Source: JBBQTU01 sp038213005 (lineage in GTDB: Bacteria > Planctomycetota > Phycisphaerae > Tepidisphaerales > Tepidisphaeraceae). From it: a stretch of 50,538 nucleotides of DNA. The translations under genes and the position numbers were made by a program. The notes under the pieces were generated by a model. The model had not been told where the DNA came from. It saw only the letters and a program-made list of their open reading frames with translations, and did not search any database. This document shows, one piece after another, positions 6,919 through 15,061 of the stretch (position 1 is its first letter; every line of letters begins with the position of its first letter). The stretch covers positions 1 through 50,538 of the forward strand of contig JBBQTU010000006.1 in the NCBI GenBank assembly GCA_038213005.1. The letters are read 5' to 3'.

Positions 6919-7896
6919 ATGAGTTCCGTCACCGCCATCATCCTCGCCGCCGGCAAGAGCACGCGGCTCAAGAGCGCCAAGCCCAAGACACTGCACGAAG
7001 TGTGTGGCCGGCCGATGATGGAATATGTCCTCCAGGCCTGCTACGAGGCCGGGTGTCATAAGGTTATCGTCGTGGTCGGGCATGGCAAAGACGAGGTGAT
7101 GGCCCAGTTTGAGCACGACAAGCGCATCACCTGGGTCGAGCAGACCGAGCAGCACGGAACCGGGCACGCGGCCCGGATGTGCCAAGGCGAGTTGAAGCAC
7201 CACCAGGGGGATGTGTTCATCCTTTGTGGCGATGGTCCACTGATCCGCGGCGAAGTGCTGCAGGTCCTGTACCGGGCGCATCACGAGGAAAAGGCTGCGG
7301 CCACCATGGGCACTGCCATGCTGGACAACCCGTTTGGCTATGGCCGGGTTATCCGCGACCAACAAGGCGAGTTCGTCCAGATCATGGAAGAGGCTGACGC
7401 GACTCCAGAGCAGCGACTGATCAAAGAAGTCTTCCCCAGCTATTACTGCATCAAGAGCCAGGAACTCATCCACGCCCTGTCCAAGCTGACCAATAACAAT
7501 AAGAAGGGCGAGTATTACCTGACCGACATCTTCGCCATCCTGAAAAAAGAGGGCAAGAAGGTGACGGCCGTGCAGGCCGTGGCGCCAGAGGATACGCTGG
7601 GCGTGAACACGCGGCAGCATCTTGCCGAGATCGACCTGATCATGCAGGACCGCATCCAGCGGCAAGTGCGGGATTCGGGCGTGACGATCGTGAGTTCGTT
7701 CAATACGTATATCGAGTCCGGCGTCACGGTCGGGCACGAGACCGTGATCGAGCCGTTCACGTTCATCGGGCGGGATTCGGCGATCGGCTCGCACTGCGTG
7801 ATCGGACCGTTTGCCCGCGTCCCTCGAAACAGCGTCATTCCTGAAAATATGACTCTCATTGGCAACCCGGCGACCGCGGCCGGAGTGAAGCTCTAG
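6919..7896 (+). CDS. glmU: GlmU-like nucleotidyltransferase with short left-handed beta-helix
   Basis: 325 residues. The N-terminal nucleotidyltransferase domain shows IILAAGKSTRLKSAKPKTLH, QHGTGHA, CGDGPLI, NPFGYGRVIR and KKGEYYLTDI, all typical of the UDP-GlcNAc pyrophosphorylase half of GlmU. Only a few hexapeptide-type turns follow (about 245-310: GVTVGHETVIEPFTFIGRDSAIGSHCVIGPFARV). The usual GlmU is about 450 residues and carries a full acetyltransferase helix with its C-terminal active-site loop, which is absent here. It probably performs only the uridylyl transfer. The ATG at 6919 was chosen. It heads the run leading to prs 11 bases later. Confidence 0.85.
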   Translation: MSSVTAIILAAGKSTRLKSAKPKTLHEVCGRPMMEYVLQACYEAGCHKVIVVVGHGKDEVMAQFEHDKRITWVEQTEQHGTGHAARMCQGELKHHQGDVFILCGDGPLIRGEVLQVLYRAHHEEKAAATMGTAMLDNPFGYGRVIRDQQGEFVQIMEEADATPEQRLIKEVFPSYYCIKSQELIHALSKLTNNNKKGEYYLTDIFAILKKEGKKVTAVQAVAPEDTLGVNTRQHLAEIDLIMQDRIQRQVRDSGVTIVSSFNTYIESGVTVGHETVIEPFTFIGRDSAIGSHCVIGPFARVPRNSVIPENMTLIGNPATAAGVKL

Positions 7897-7907
7897 AAGA
7901 AGGCGAT

Positions 7908-8894
7908 ATGTCCCAGGTAGATCCTGACAGAATCAAGCTGTTCACCGGCCGGGCGAACCCCGACCTGGCGCAGCGGATCTGCAATTACCTTCAGATTCCG
8001 ATGGGCCGGGGAAAGAGCGAGCTCTTTCCCGATGGCGAGCTGATGGTGAAGATCGACGAGGATGTGCGCGGGCGCGACTGCTTCGTGGTCCAGCCCACGT
8101 GCCATCCGGTCAACGGCAACCTGATGGAACTGTTCATCTGGTGTGACTGCCTCCGCCGGGCTAGCGCCAGCCGCATCACCGCGGTGATGCCGTATTTCGG
8201 TTATGCCCGCCAGGACCGCAAGGATGAAGGCCGCACGCCGATCACGGCGCGACTGGTCGCCAACCTGCTGGAGCGTGCCGGCGCCGACCGGGTCGTCTCG
8301 ATCGACCTCCATGCCGCGCAGGTACAGGGCTTCTTCGATATCCCGATGGATCACCTGCACGCCGGACCGGTGTTCCGCAACTGGTTCAAGAGCCTGAATA
8401 TCTCCAACATCGTCTTTGTCTCGCCCGACGTGGGCAACGTCAAACGCGCCCAGGTCTATGCGAACATGCTTGGCGGGGAGATCTGCATCATCGACAAGCG
8501 CCGCAAGAGCGGCAGCGAGGCAATCGCCAAGCACATCATCGGCGATGTGCGGAACAAGAACGTGATCATGGTCGATGACATGATCTCCACCGCAGGCACC
8601 ATGACCGACGCCCTGCGGATGCTCAAGGACAACGGCGTGAACGACGTCTATATGTCCGCGACCCACGCGGTCTTCGCGCCGCCTGCGATGGAACGGCTGG
8701 CCAACTGCCCGTTCACCAAGCTCGCTGTCACCGACACGATTCCAATCGGTAACCGCGCTGATGCGATCAAGGACCGCCTGGTGATTCTGTCGGTGGCGGA
8801 ACTGGTCGGCGAAGGAATCAAGCGTATCCACCATAACGAATCAGTCAGCGCTCTCCTGAAGGACGGCTTTGTCGGCCGGGCAGTGAGCGAGTAA
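7908..8894 (+). CDS. prs: Ribose-phosphate pyrophosphokinase
   Basis: 328 residues, normal length for PRPP synthase, which makes PRPP from ribose 5-phosphate and ATP. Visible motifs: KLFTGRANPDLAQRI, FPDGELMVKID, the catalytic loop region GYARQDRKDEGRTPIT, the divalent-metal site DLHAAQVQGFFD, and the PRPP-binding MVDDMISTAGTM near residues 223-234. Start ATG is preceded by AGAAGAAGGCGAT. It lies between glmU and rplY, an order common in bacteria. Confidence 0.96.
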   Translation: MSQVDPDRIKLFTGRANPDLAQRICNYLQIPMGRGKSELFPDGELMVKIDEDVRGRDCFVVQPTCHPVNGNLMELFIWCDCLRRASASRITAVMPYFGYARQDRKDEGRTPITARLVANLLERAGADRVVSIDLHAAQVQGFFDIPMDHLHAGPVFRNWFKSLNISNIVFVSPDVGNVKRAQVYANMLGGEICIIDKRRKSGSEAIAKHIIGDVRNKNVIMVDDMISTAGTMTDALRMLKDNGVNDVYMSATHAVFAPPAMERLANCPFTKLAVTDTIPIGNRADAIKDRLVILSVAELVGEGIKRIHHNESVSALLKDGFVGRAVSE

Positions 8895-8936
8895 ATCGAG
8901 TCAACACGGTACAGCAAACACGAGGAGTAACGAGCC

Positions 8937-9617
8937 ATGGCAGTTCATGTAACAAAGATTTCGGCGACCAACCGCAGCGAACTCGGTTCCCGCGCCAACA
9001 AGCGTCTTCGCGACAGCGGTAAGCTCCCGGGCGTGATCTATGGTCACAAACAGGATGTCCTGCCCGTCAGCTTTAACCGCAAGGAACTCAGCGATCTGAT
9101 CGCCAAGGGCGCTCACATCTTTGAGGTGGACCTTGGCGGCAAGAACGAGACGGCGCTGCTGAAGGAGACGCAGTATGACCATCTGGGCATCGAGCTGATG
9201 CACATCGATCTGGCCCGCGTGAGCCTGGACGAGAAGGTCAAGGTTCAGGTTCCGCTGGAACTCAAGGGCACCCCCAAGGGCGTCGCCGACGGCGGCGTGC
9301 TCCAGCAGATCGTCGTGCAGCTCGAAGTCGAGTGCCGCGTGCTGGACATCCCCGAGTTCATCCGCCACAACGTGGCCGAACTGGAACTGGACAGCGCCCT
9401 GCACCTTAAGGATATCAAGCTTCCCGAAGGCGTTCACGCCCTTCAGGATGCCGAGCTGATCATCGCCACCGTCAGGGAAGTCATCGAAGTGGCTGAGGTC
9501 GCGGCGGTCGCTGAACCTGAGCCGGTAGTGATCGGCGGCAAGAAGCCTGAGGAAGGCGAAGCGGCCGAGGGCGCAGCCAAGGGCGGCGCGGCTGCGGCCA
9601 AGACCGAGAAGAAGTAA
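8937..9617 (+). CDS. rplY: 50S ribosomal protein L25/Ctc (long form)
   Basis: 226 residues: N-terminal 5S-rRNA-binding L25 domain (ELGSRANKRLRDSGKLPGVIYG), then the C-terminal beta TL5/Ctc domain (HIDLARVSLDEKVKVQVPLELKGTPKGV). The last ~40 residues are an Ala/Glu/Gly/Lys-rich tail (GEAAEGAAKGGAAAAKTEKK). A clear ribosome binding site (GAGGAGTAACGAGCC) precedes the ATG. The pth gene follows after 8 bases. Confidence 0.95.
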   Translation: MAVHVTKISATNRSELGSRANKRLRDSGKLPGVIYGHKQDVLPVSFNRKELSDLIAKGAHIFEVDLGGKNETALLKETQYDHLGIELMHIDLARVSLDEKVKVQVPLELKGTPKGVADGGVLQQIVVQLEVECRVLDIPEFIRHNVAELELDSALHLKDIKLPEGVHALQDAELIIATVREVIEVAEVAAVAEPEPVVIGGKKPEEGEAAEGAAKGGAAAAKTEKK

Positions 9618-9625
9618 GTTGACTC

Positions 9626-10246
9626 ATGAAGCTGGTCGTCGGATTAGGCAACCCCGGTCGCGAGTACGTCGGCACCCGCCACAATGTGGGCTTCGAGGTG
9701 ATCGACGTATTGGCGAAGAAGCTGGGATGGACCTTTTCGGCCGGCGAATACGAGAAGCAGGCCCGATCGAAGTTTGACGCTCTGGCGATGGACAGGAGTT
9801 TTACGACCGCCTCGGGCGGAAGCGAAAGGCTCCTGCTGCTCAAGCCCATGACGTTCATGAACTTGAGCGGAAAGTCGGTTCAGCAGGCACTGGCGTTTTA
9901 CCAGATTGCCCCGGCCGATATGATGGTTGTTCTGGATGATCTGGCCTTGCCCTGCGGCAAGCTTCGCATCCGCTCCGGCGGCAGCGACGGCGGGCACAAT
10001 GGGCTGAGGGACATCCAGCGGGCGCTGGGAACGAACCAGTACCCGCGGCTGCGGATCGGGATTGATGTCCCGCCGCCGCCGATCGCCGGGAAGGACTACG
10101 TGCTCGGGAGATTTTCCGAGCCGCAGCGAAGGCCGGTGAATGAGGCAGTGGACCGCGCCGCCGGCGCGATCATCTGCTGGATTGAAAACGGAATCGCCGC
10201 CGCGATGAATCGGTTCAACGCGGAGGCGGCTGAAACGCGGGAGTAA
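9626..10246 (+). CDS. pth: Peptidyl-tRNA hydrolase
   Basis: 206 residues, near the family's usual ~190-200. Motifs: LVVGLGNPGREYVGTRHNVGF with the catalytic histidine, LKPMTFMNLSGKSV, MVVLDDLALPCGKLRIR and GGSDGGHNGLRDIQRALG. It releases peptides from prematurely dropped peptidyl-tRNA. Placement directly behind rplY is a conserved arrangement. Confidence 0.96.
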   Translation: MKLVVGLGNPGREYVGTRHNVGFEVIDVLAKKLGWTFSAGEYEKQARSKFDALAMDRSFTTASGGSERLLLLKPMTFMNLSGKSVQQALAFYQIAPADMMVVLDDLALPCGKLRIRSGGSDGGHNGLRDIQRALGTNQYPRLRIGIDVPPPPIAGKDYVLGRFSEPQRRPVNEAVDRAAGAIICWIENGIAAAMNRFNAEAAETRE

Positions 10247-10337
10247 TCTCGCAAAGTGGGTGTGGGTATGTTCCCGCACCAAAGGACCCGGGCGGTCGCC
10301 GCTGGCGACCTGAACCCATGCTTGGGAGTGATAGACA

Positions 10338-10829
10338 ATGGCAGTACGCACCAATCAGTACGAAGCGATGTTCCTGTTCGGGCCTAGTGGCGCTGCTGAG
10401 CCGCAGGCGACCTTGGACCTGGTTCGCACGACCGTGGAAGCCCGCGGCGGGCAGATCCAGGTCCTCAAGAAGTGGGACGAGCGCAAGCTCTGCTACGAAA
10501 TTGACGGGCAGAAGCGCGGCACTTACGTCCTGTGCTTCTTCAAGGGCCCCAGCACCGCGCCGGCTCAGCTCGAGCGCGACGTCCGTCTGTCGGACGCCTT
10601 TGTTCGAGTCCTGATCCTCCGCGCTGAACACCTCAGCGAGCAGGAAATGGCCGCCTGTGAACCGCAGCCGATCGCTCCTCCGCGTGAAGAGCGCATGGAC
10701 TTCGGGTTCGGCGGATTTGGTGGCGGCGGCGGCGACTATCGCCCGCGCCGGCGTCGTGAGGACGAGGGTGGCGCTGCCGCCCCGGCCGCTCCGGCTGCTG
10801 CGGCCGCCCCTGAGGCTGCCAAGGAATAG
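10338..10829 (+). CDS. rpsF: 30S ribosomal protein S6
   Basis: 163 residues. The S6 fold covers about residues 4-105 (NQYEAMFLFGP, ARGGQIQVLKKWDERKLCYEIDGQKRGTYVLCFF, VRVLILRAEHLSEQEM). It is followed by a Gly-rich stretch (FGFGGFGGGGG), RPRRRR, and an Ala/Pro-rich tail, making it about 60 residues longer than a typical S6. It precedes ssb by 42 bases, the classic rpsF-ssb pairing; rplI follows but no rpsR lies between. Confidence 0.94.
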   Translation: MAVRTNQYEAMFLFGPSGAAEPQATLDLVRTTVEARGGQIQVLKKWDERKLCYEIDGQKRGTYVLCFFKGPSTAPAQLERDVRLSDAFVRVLILRAEHLSEQEMAACEPQPIAPPREERMDFGFGGFGGGGGDYRPRRRREDEGGAAAPAAPAAAAAPEAAKE

Positions 10830-10871
10830 TGGATCGTCCTGTTCTATCGAGGCAATTGCTGAGGTGAACCC

Positions 10872-11390
10872 ATGGCGAGTTTCAATCAGGTCATCCTGAT
10901 GGGCAATCTGACCCGCGATCCGCAACTGCGCTACCTGCCGAGCCAGATGCCTGTGGTGGATTTCGGCCTGGCGTGCAACCGTCGCTGGAAGGACGCCCAA
11001 GGCCAGGATCGCGAAGAGGTCATGTTTGTCGACTGCTCTGCCTTCGGCAAACAGGCCGAAGTGATCAACCAGTACTGTCAGAAGGGCAACCTGCTCTTCG
11101 TGCAGGGCCGGTTGAAGCTGGACACATGGGAAGACAAGCAGGGCGGCGGCAAGCGAAGCAAGCACGCCGTCGTCGTCGAGAACTTCCAGCTCATGCCGCG
11201 TCGCGATGGCGCGGGCGGGCCGGGAGCTCCCGCCGGTGGCGAGGATTCTCAGCACGCACCGGCCGCGCCGCAGCCGCAGCGTCGCCCGATGCCTGCTCGA
11301 CCGGCCGCCCAGCAGCAGCAACCGCCCGCCGCTCAGCAACCGCCGTACGATGAACAGCCGCAATTTAAGGAAGACGATATTCCGTTCTAG
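10872..11390 (+). CDS. ssb: Single-stranded DNA-binding protein
   Basis: 172 residues. OB-fold at 1-105 (MASFNQVILMGNLTRDPQLRYLPS, FVDCSAFGKQAEVINQYCQKGNLLFVQGRL). A Pro/Gln/Ala-rich disordered linker follows. The acidic tip DDIPF is the protein-interaction tail that recruits repair and replication partners. A ribosome binding site (GAGGTGAACCC) precedes the ATG. Confidence 0.95.
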   Translation: MASFNQVILMGNLTRDPQLRYLPSQMPVVDFGLACNRRWKDAQGQDREEVMFVDCSAFGKQAEVINQYCQKGNLLFVQGRLKLDTWEDKQGGGKRSKHAVVVENFQLMPRRDGAGGPGAPAGGEDSQHAPAAPQPQRRPMPARPAAQQQQPPAAQQPPYDEQPQFKEDDIPF

Positions 11391-11397
11391 TCACCAG

Positions 11398-11470
11398 TTG
11401 TCAGTCATCGGTCCTGGCGACCTGTGACTGATCGCTGATGACTGATGAGTAATGACTAGTGACTACTGAA
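11398..11470. repeat. Degenerate word-repeat patch (TGACTGAT/AGTGACTA type)
   Basis: Between ssb and rplI: CAGTTGTCAGTCATCGG ... TGTGACTGATCGCTGATGACTGATGAGTAATGACTAGTGACTACT. The words TGACTGAT, TGATGACT and AGTGACTA repeat imperfectly. It is in the operon's transcribed spacer. Confidence 0.65.
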
Positions 11471-11487
11471 CTACTTGAGGTGACCAA

Positions 11488-12027
11488 ATGTCCAAGACTG
11501 TAAAGCTTCTTCTGAACGAGAGCATCAAGAACGTCGGCCGCGTTGGCGACGTCGTCGACGTGTCGGCCGGCTTTGCCCGCAACCACCTGATCCCGGCCGG
11601 GCTGGCCTGCCAGCCTACGCCCGGGAACCTGAAGAAGGTTGAAGAGCGCAAGAAGGAAATCGAGCGTCTCGAGCGTGAACGCCGCGAACAGCAGGCCGCT
11701 CTGATCAAGCAGCTCGAAGGCGTCGAAGTGACGCTGGAGCGCAAGGCCAACGACCAGGGCCACCTGTATGGCGCCGTCTCGGCGACCGATGTTGCCCGCG
11801 CCCTCCAGACCCAGGGCTTCAACATCGAGGCCAACGACATCAGCCTGCCCGGCAAGGTCGACCACATCGACACCTACATGGTGACGGTCAGCCTCGCCGA
11901 GGACCTCAAGACCGAGGTCAAGGTCTGGGTCGCTCCCGATGCCGAGAGCAAGGCCACGATCGAGGCTGCCCGCAAGGCTGCCGCGACTGCCGCGGCCGCC
12001 GCGGCTCCGGCCGAAGAAGCCAAGTAA
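11488..12027 (+). CDS. rplI: 50S ribosomal protein L9
   Basis: 179 residues. The L9 N-domain is KLLLNESIKNVGRVGDVVDVSAGFARNHLIPAGLA. A long helix (KKVEERKKEIERLERERREQQ) connects it to the C-domain (LYGAVSATDVARAL, KTEVKVWVAP). About 25 extra Ala-rich residues end the protein. Ribosome binding site TTGAGGTGACC. Last gene of the housekeeping run; a strong terminator follows 92 bases after the stop. Confidence 0.95.
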   Translation: MSKTVKLLLNESIKNVGRVGDVVDVSAGFARNHLIPAGLACQPTPGNLKKVEERKKEIERLERERREQQAALIKQLEGVEVTLERKANDQGHLYGAVSATDVARALQTQGFNIEANDISLPGKVDHIDTYMVTVSLAEDLKTEVKVWVAPDAESKATIEAARKAAATAAAAAAPAEEAK

Positions 12028-12118
12028 GAAACTCGATCGCGCCTGGCCAACCGGCCGGGCGAGCCCGTCTGGACGCTCGTCGCGCTGGCGCGCGAGATGT
12101 CCTGTTTGCAGCAGACCC

Positions 12119-12151
12119 GGACCGGCGACAGTTCTCTGTCGCCGGTCCTTT
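12119..12151 (+). terminator. Intrinsic terminator after rplI
   Basis: A perfect 13-bp stem (GGACCGGCGACAG / CTGTCGCCGGTCC), a 4-base loop (TTCT) and a short TTT run, placed 92 bases past the rplI stop. It would end the glmU-prs-rplY-pth-rpsF-ssb-rplI transcript. Confidence 0.85.
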
Positions 12152-12258
12152 CATGATTCGCCCGTGTGCTGCGCAGTGGCGATGCCAGGGTGCACGCGGC
12201 GACGGAGAAGCCTTGTAGCGCTAGTGTACTGCGTCGAACTGATGCCCACCTAACCTCG

Positions 12259-12346
12259 GGGTGGCATGGCCAGATCGGTACTCCGAGATAGCCATGCTTG
12301 TGCGCTCCATTCTCATTCCGGCGTACCGGCCTGAGCATGCCACCGA
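12259..12346. repeat. Imperfect inverted repeat (GGTGGCATG...CATGCCACC family)
   Basis: The left arm (12259-12294, starting GGGTGGCATGGCCAGATCGG) is the approximate reverse complement of the right arm (12309-12344, ending GGCCTGAGCATGCCACC). A single related arm recurs at 16793-16837, so this is a dispersed repeat that can fold into a long hairpin. The rest of the 12028-12406 spacer shows only the terminator above and no gene. Confidence 0.6.
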
Positions 12347-12406
12347 TGCTGATGGACTGCGGACGCAGCAAGCGGGCTTTAGATCGACAGGAAAAGGAAC
12401 AACGAC

Positions 12407-12826
12407 ATGGCTGGACACAACAAGACCATCGGCGGCGGCGGTTTCCATCACGTCGCCATTCGCGTCAAGGATTTCCCCGCTTCGGTGAAGTTCTACACCG
12501 AGGTGCTGGGTTTCACGGAGAAGATCAGGTGGGGTGAGGACCAGTCGCGAGGCATCATGCTCGACACCGGCGACGGCAACTACCTTGAGCTGTTCGCCGG
12601 CGGTTCGGCCGAGCCCAAGCCCGAGGGCACCTACCTGCACATCGCCCTGCGTTCGAATGATCCGGATGCCGCTCTGGAGCGATGCCGCAAGGCCGGCTGC
12701 GAAGTGACGATGGAACCCAAGTCGCTGGACATCCCCAGCACGCCAATCCCGACGCCCATCCGCATCTGTTTCTGTAAGGGTCCAGACGGCGAGCTCATCG
12801 AGTTCTTCAAGAACGACCTGACTTGA
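12407..12826 (+). CDS. VOC/glyoxalase-family protein
   Basis: 139 residues with a single vicinal-oxygen-chelate domain: GGGFHHVAIRVKDFPASVKFYTEVLGF, then GIMLDTGDGNYLELFAGG and a second half ending ICFCKGPDGELIEFFKND. The metal-ligand positions expected for the family (an N-terminal His in HHVAIRV, Glu in LELF, and Glu in LIEFF) are present. Such proteins include glyoxalases, dioxygenases and resistance proteins; the substrate is not clear. RBS AAAAGGAAC precedes the ATG. Confidence 0.85.
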   Translation: MAGHNKTIGGGGFHHVAIRVKDFPASVKFYTEVLGFTEKIRWGEDQSRGIMLDTGDGNYLELFAGGSAEPKPEGTYLHIALRSNDPDAALERCRKAGCEVTMEPKSLDIPSTPIPTPIRICFCKGPDGELIEFFKNDLT

Positions 12827-12835
12827 GGACAATTC

Positions 12836-12958
12836 AGAAATCCGAAACCAAAAATCCGAATGAAACTCGAAGCCAGAAACCCGAATTCAGAATTCGGGCA
12901 TTCGGTATTCGAATTTCATTCTGGTTTCAGCATTCAGCATTTTGCATTTTGCATTCAG
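12836..12958. repeat. Degenerate word-repeat patch with palindromic core
   Basis: Words such as AAATCCGAA, CATTCAGCATTTTGCATT repeat imperfectly around the palindrome CCGAATTCaGAATTCGG, giving a loose inverted repeat. It lies between the convergent VOC gene and the minus-strand gene that ends at 12963, and may act as a bidirectional transcription stop. Confidence 0.6.
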
Positions 12959-12962
12959 CTAT

Positions 12963-13898
12963 CTATGACCCCTTGCGAAGCTGCGCCAGGAGCGTCTCCC
13001 GCTCTTGTGCCGACAGATATTGAACCGTCAGTGTGATCTGCCCATTATCAACCTCCAGGGCCTTGAGGCGAACGGGCAGAGCCTGCTCACGCTCTCCCTG
13101 TCCCATCAGCGGTAGAAGCAGGATGTCGCTGGATGGCCGGTTGGCCAGCGCGTCGACCGCCATTCCCAGCAGCAGCACTGATACCGCCTCGGTGTTGGCC
13201 GCGCCTCCGGCATCGAGAGTGGCCGCCGCTCGGTTCGCGGTAAGCATCTCTGTCATCGTCTTGATCAGTTGGCCACGCGGCTTGGCCCAGATGGCATCTG
13301 GCACGCTCAAGAGACCTGCCGTGATGCCCGTGCCGGAGAGATGGAGCCTGGCGTCGCTGGTCATCGTCGGCCGAAAGTGCAGCCCGACGACCTTCCCATC
13401 GGCGACTGCCTTAACGCGCCCGGCGATGGTGATCTGCCCATCGGTCAGCCGCACTGCGGGACTTGCGAACAGTTCGTTGAGCGTGTGCCCATCGACCTGA
13501 CGCTGACCATAGAAATCCCACCACTTGTGCAGGAATGCGTTGATCTGGTCCTGGGTGAACGCGATGGTCAACTGGTCCGACGGCGGCACCCCGCGCGCGG
13601 TCCGCCGGCTCTTGGAATATTCGTGTGTGTAAACGGTATCGCCCCACGCCTGAGCGGTGGACATTGTCGCCTGCACCTGGCGTGCATCCTCAACATCGCT
13701 TGCCTTGCCCGCTACCAGCGTCTTGTACCATGACGGCGTGGCATTGACCGCCAGCCATCCGCCCACTCCCAGTGCGATTAGCACCAGCAGCAGCCCGAGC
13801 ATCGTCCAGCGCACGAAATGGTGACGCCTGGGCTTTGCGGTGGTCGCTGGTGTCGCCTGTGTCTCTTTCACGTCATTCTCCCCGCGCGGCTGTGACAT
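12963..13898 (-). CDS. Single-span membrane protein of unknown function
   Basis: 311 residues. A basic cytoplasmic N-terminus (KPRRHHFVRW) precedes one transmembrane helix (TMLGLLLVLIALGVGGWLAV, about residues 32-51). A long extracytoplasmic part follows with alternating beta-like segments (VRLTDGQITIAGRV, LRLHLSG-type) and VDNGQITLTVQYLSAQERETLL at the end. The repeated G-Q-I-T pattern in beta strands recalls lipid-binding tube-like domains, but this is a guess. I do not recognise the family. GTG at 13901 is an alternative start. Confidence 0.7.
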   Translation of the reverse strand: MSQPRGENDVKETQATPATTAKPRRHHFVRWTMLGLLLVLIALGVGGWLAVNATPSWYKTLVAGKASDVEDARQVQATMSTAQAWGDTVYTHEYSKSRRTARGVPPSDQLTIAFTQDQINAFLHKWWDFYGQRQVDGHTLNELFASPAVRLTDGQITIAGRVKAVADGKVVGLHFRPTMTSDARLHLSGTGITAGLLSVPDAIWAKPRGQLIKTMTEMLTANRAAATLDAGGAANTEAVSVLLLGMAVDALANRPSSDILLLPLMGQGEREQALPVRLKALEVDNGQITLTVQYLSAQERETLLAQLRKGS

Positions 13899-13992
13899 CA
13901 CTTGGATTATACAGCTTCACTGCGCCCGCGCCGACCGGCACTAGCGCTTACCTCGGTATATTTCCAAGTGTATGCGTGCTCTTTTCCGGCGA

Positions 13993-14133
13993 TCAGTTCT
14001 GCTTGGTATCGTAGTAGAATCGCTTCCTGATGACCTTCCCCTCTCGCCCATGCTGCACGGCGACCTCTTGCATTTTCACCCGCTTGCCGACCGTGTTGAT
14101 GAGCTCGATGCTCGACTTGACAGCCGGTCTCAT
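13993..14133 (-). CDS. Small basic protein coupled to the C39-like gene (46 aa)
   Basis: The frame starts at 14133 with an ATG that overlaps the stop of the upstream gene as ATGA. It encodes MRPAVKSSIELINTVG, followed by a Lys/Arg-rich end (GKVIRKRFYYDTKQN). Codon use is strongly biased to G/C at third positions, as in real genes here. The 4-base overlap indicates translational coupling, so it probably works with the membrane protease-like protein. Function unknown. Confidence 0.6.
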   Translation of the reverse strand: MRPAVKSSIELINTVGKRVKMQEVAVQHGREGKVIRKRFYYDTKQN

Positions 14134-14957
14134 CGGCGGCGAAGGAACACGCCCTGTCCCGGCCAGTAGCGGTCGAATTCCGCCGCTGGCCACGGCAGGC
14201 GGCCGCCCGAGAGCGGATCGGCGATGCTCACCGAGCCGTTGTCGTTGAACGACCAGATCGCCAGCTCGTGACGGGCATTGCGAGGTATCCACGGCTTGGG
14301 CCCGGTATCGAGGTCCATACTGATGATCCCGCCGACAAATCCCTGCCGCCGTACTTCTGCGGCCGAGCCGACGAATGGGACCGCATCATACGCAGTCCCG
14401 GCCGTCTTGATCTTCAGCCCGCGATACGCCGCCAGGCTCGATGATCCCGACTCGGCCGTGAAGCACAGCCCTGCCAGTTCCCGCTCTGTCGCTGGGATGC
14501 CCGTCTTGCCCAGCAGGGTGGTGCACGCGGCGGGCACGCAGGTCGACAGCGTTGTCTGCTGACATACGCTGCCGTTCCACGCAGCGGCTTTCATGTCCGG
14601 CCGCTTCCCGACGATCGGTGCGTAGCTTCGCTCCAGCCCAAGGAAGACCACAAACAGCAGGACCGCGAGCTTTCGCCACGTGGGCAAGCGCAGAACTGGC
14701 CAGGCCAATGCGACAACCAGTGCCGACAGCGGGATCGAGAGGTTCGTGTAGAACATGCAGTCGGCCACAGGCAGCCACCTGGCCAGACGCAGGTTATCCA
14801 GCAGATACAGCGTGTGGATCAGCAGCATGACCCCGACGAGCAGCACCAGCAGGCAGGCTTGCCACCACGTCCGCCTCCGGGCCAGGCGCAGGCCCAGCGG
14901 CACCATTGCCGCGCCAACAAGAAGCATGATGAACGTCGGTATGATCAGTTGCTGCAT
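14130..14957 (-). CDS. Membrane protein with C39-like cysteine peptidase domain
   Basis: 275 residues. The N-terminal ~110 contain four membrane helices (LIIPTFIMLLVGAAMVPLGL, WWQACLLVLLVGVMLLIHTLYLL, LSALVVALAWPVL, LAVLLFVVFLGLE). The C-terminal ~150 look like a papain-like C39 domain: Q-x5-C in QTTLSTCVPAACTTLL gives the oxyanion Gln and catalytic Cys. HELAIWSFNDNGSVSIADPLSGG gives the His and Asp. C39 peptidases usually cut double-Gly leader peptides during export, but no ABC exporter is joined here. The peptidase face is predicted outside the membrane. The next gene overlaps by ATGA. Confidence 0.72.
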   Translation of the reverse strand: MQQLIIPTFIMLLVGAAMVPLGLRLARRRTWWQACLLVLLVGVMLLIHTLYLLDNLRLARWLPVADCMFYTNLSIPLSALVVALAWPVLRLPTWRKLAVLLFVVFLGLERSYAPIVGKRPDMKAAAWNGSVCQQTTLSTCVPAACTTLLGKTGIPATERELAGLCFTAESGSSSLAAYRGLKIKTAGTAYDAVPFVGSAAEVRRQGFVGGIISMDLDTGPKPWIPRNARHELAIWSFNDNGSVSIADPLSGGRLPWPAAEFDRYWPGQGVFLRRR

Positions 14958-15061
14958 AGGTCAGATCCCACGCCATGAGCCGGACATGGCGTCAGATGCT
15001 AACCGCTGCCAGCGATGTGCGGAACATGTCGATGTGCAGAACCGTCGCGTATGATTCCACA

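Noticed and set aside
6832..7794. 320-residue minus-strand frame opposite glmU
   Set aside because: Antisense shadow; the sense protein has all nucleotidyltransferase motifs.
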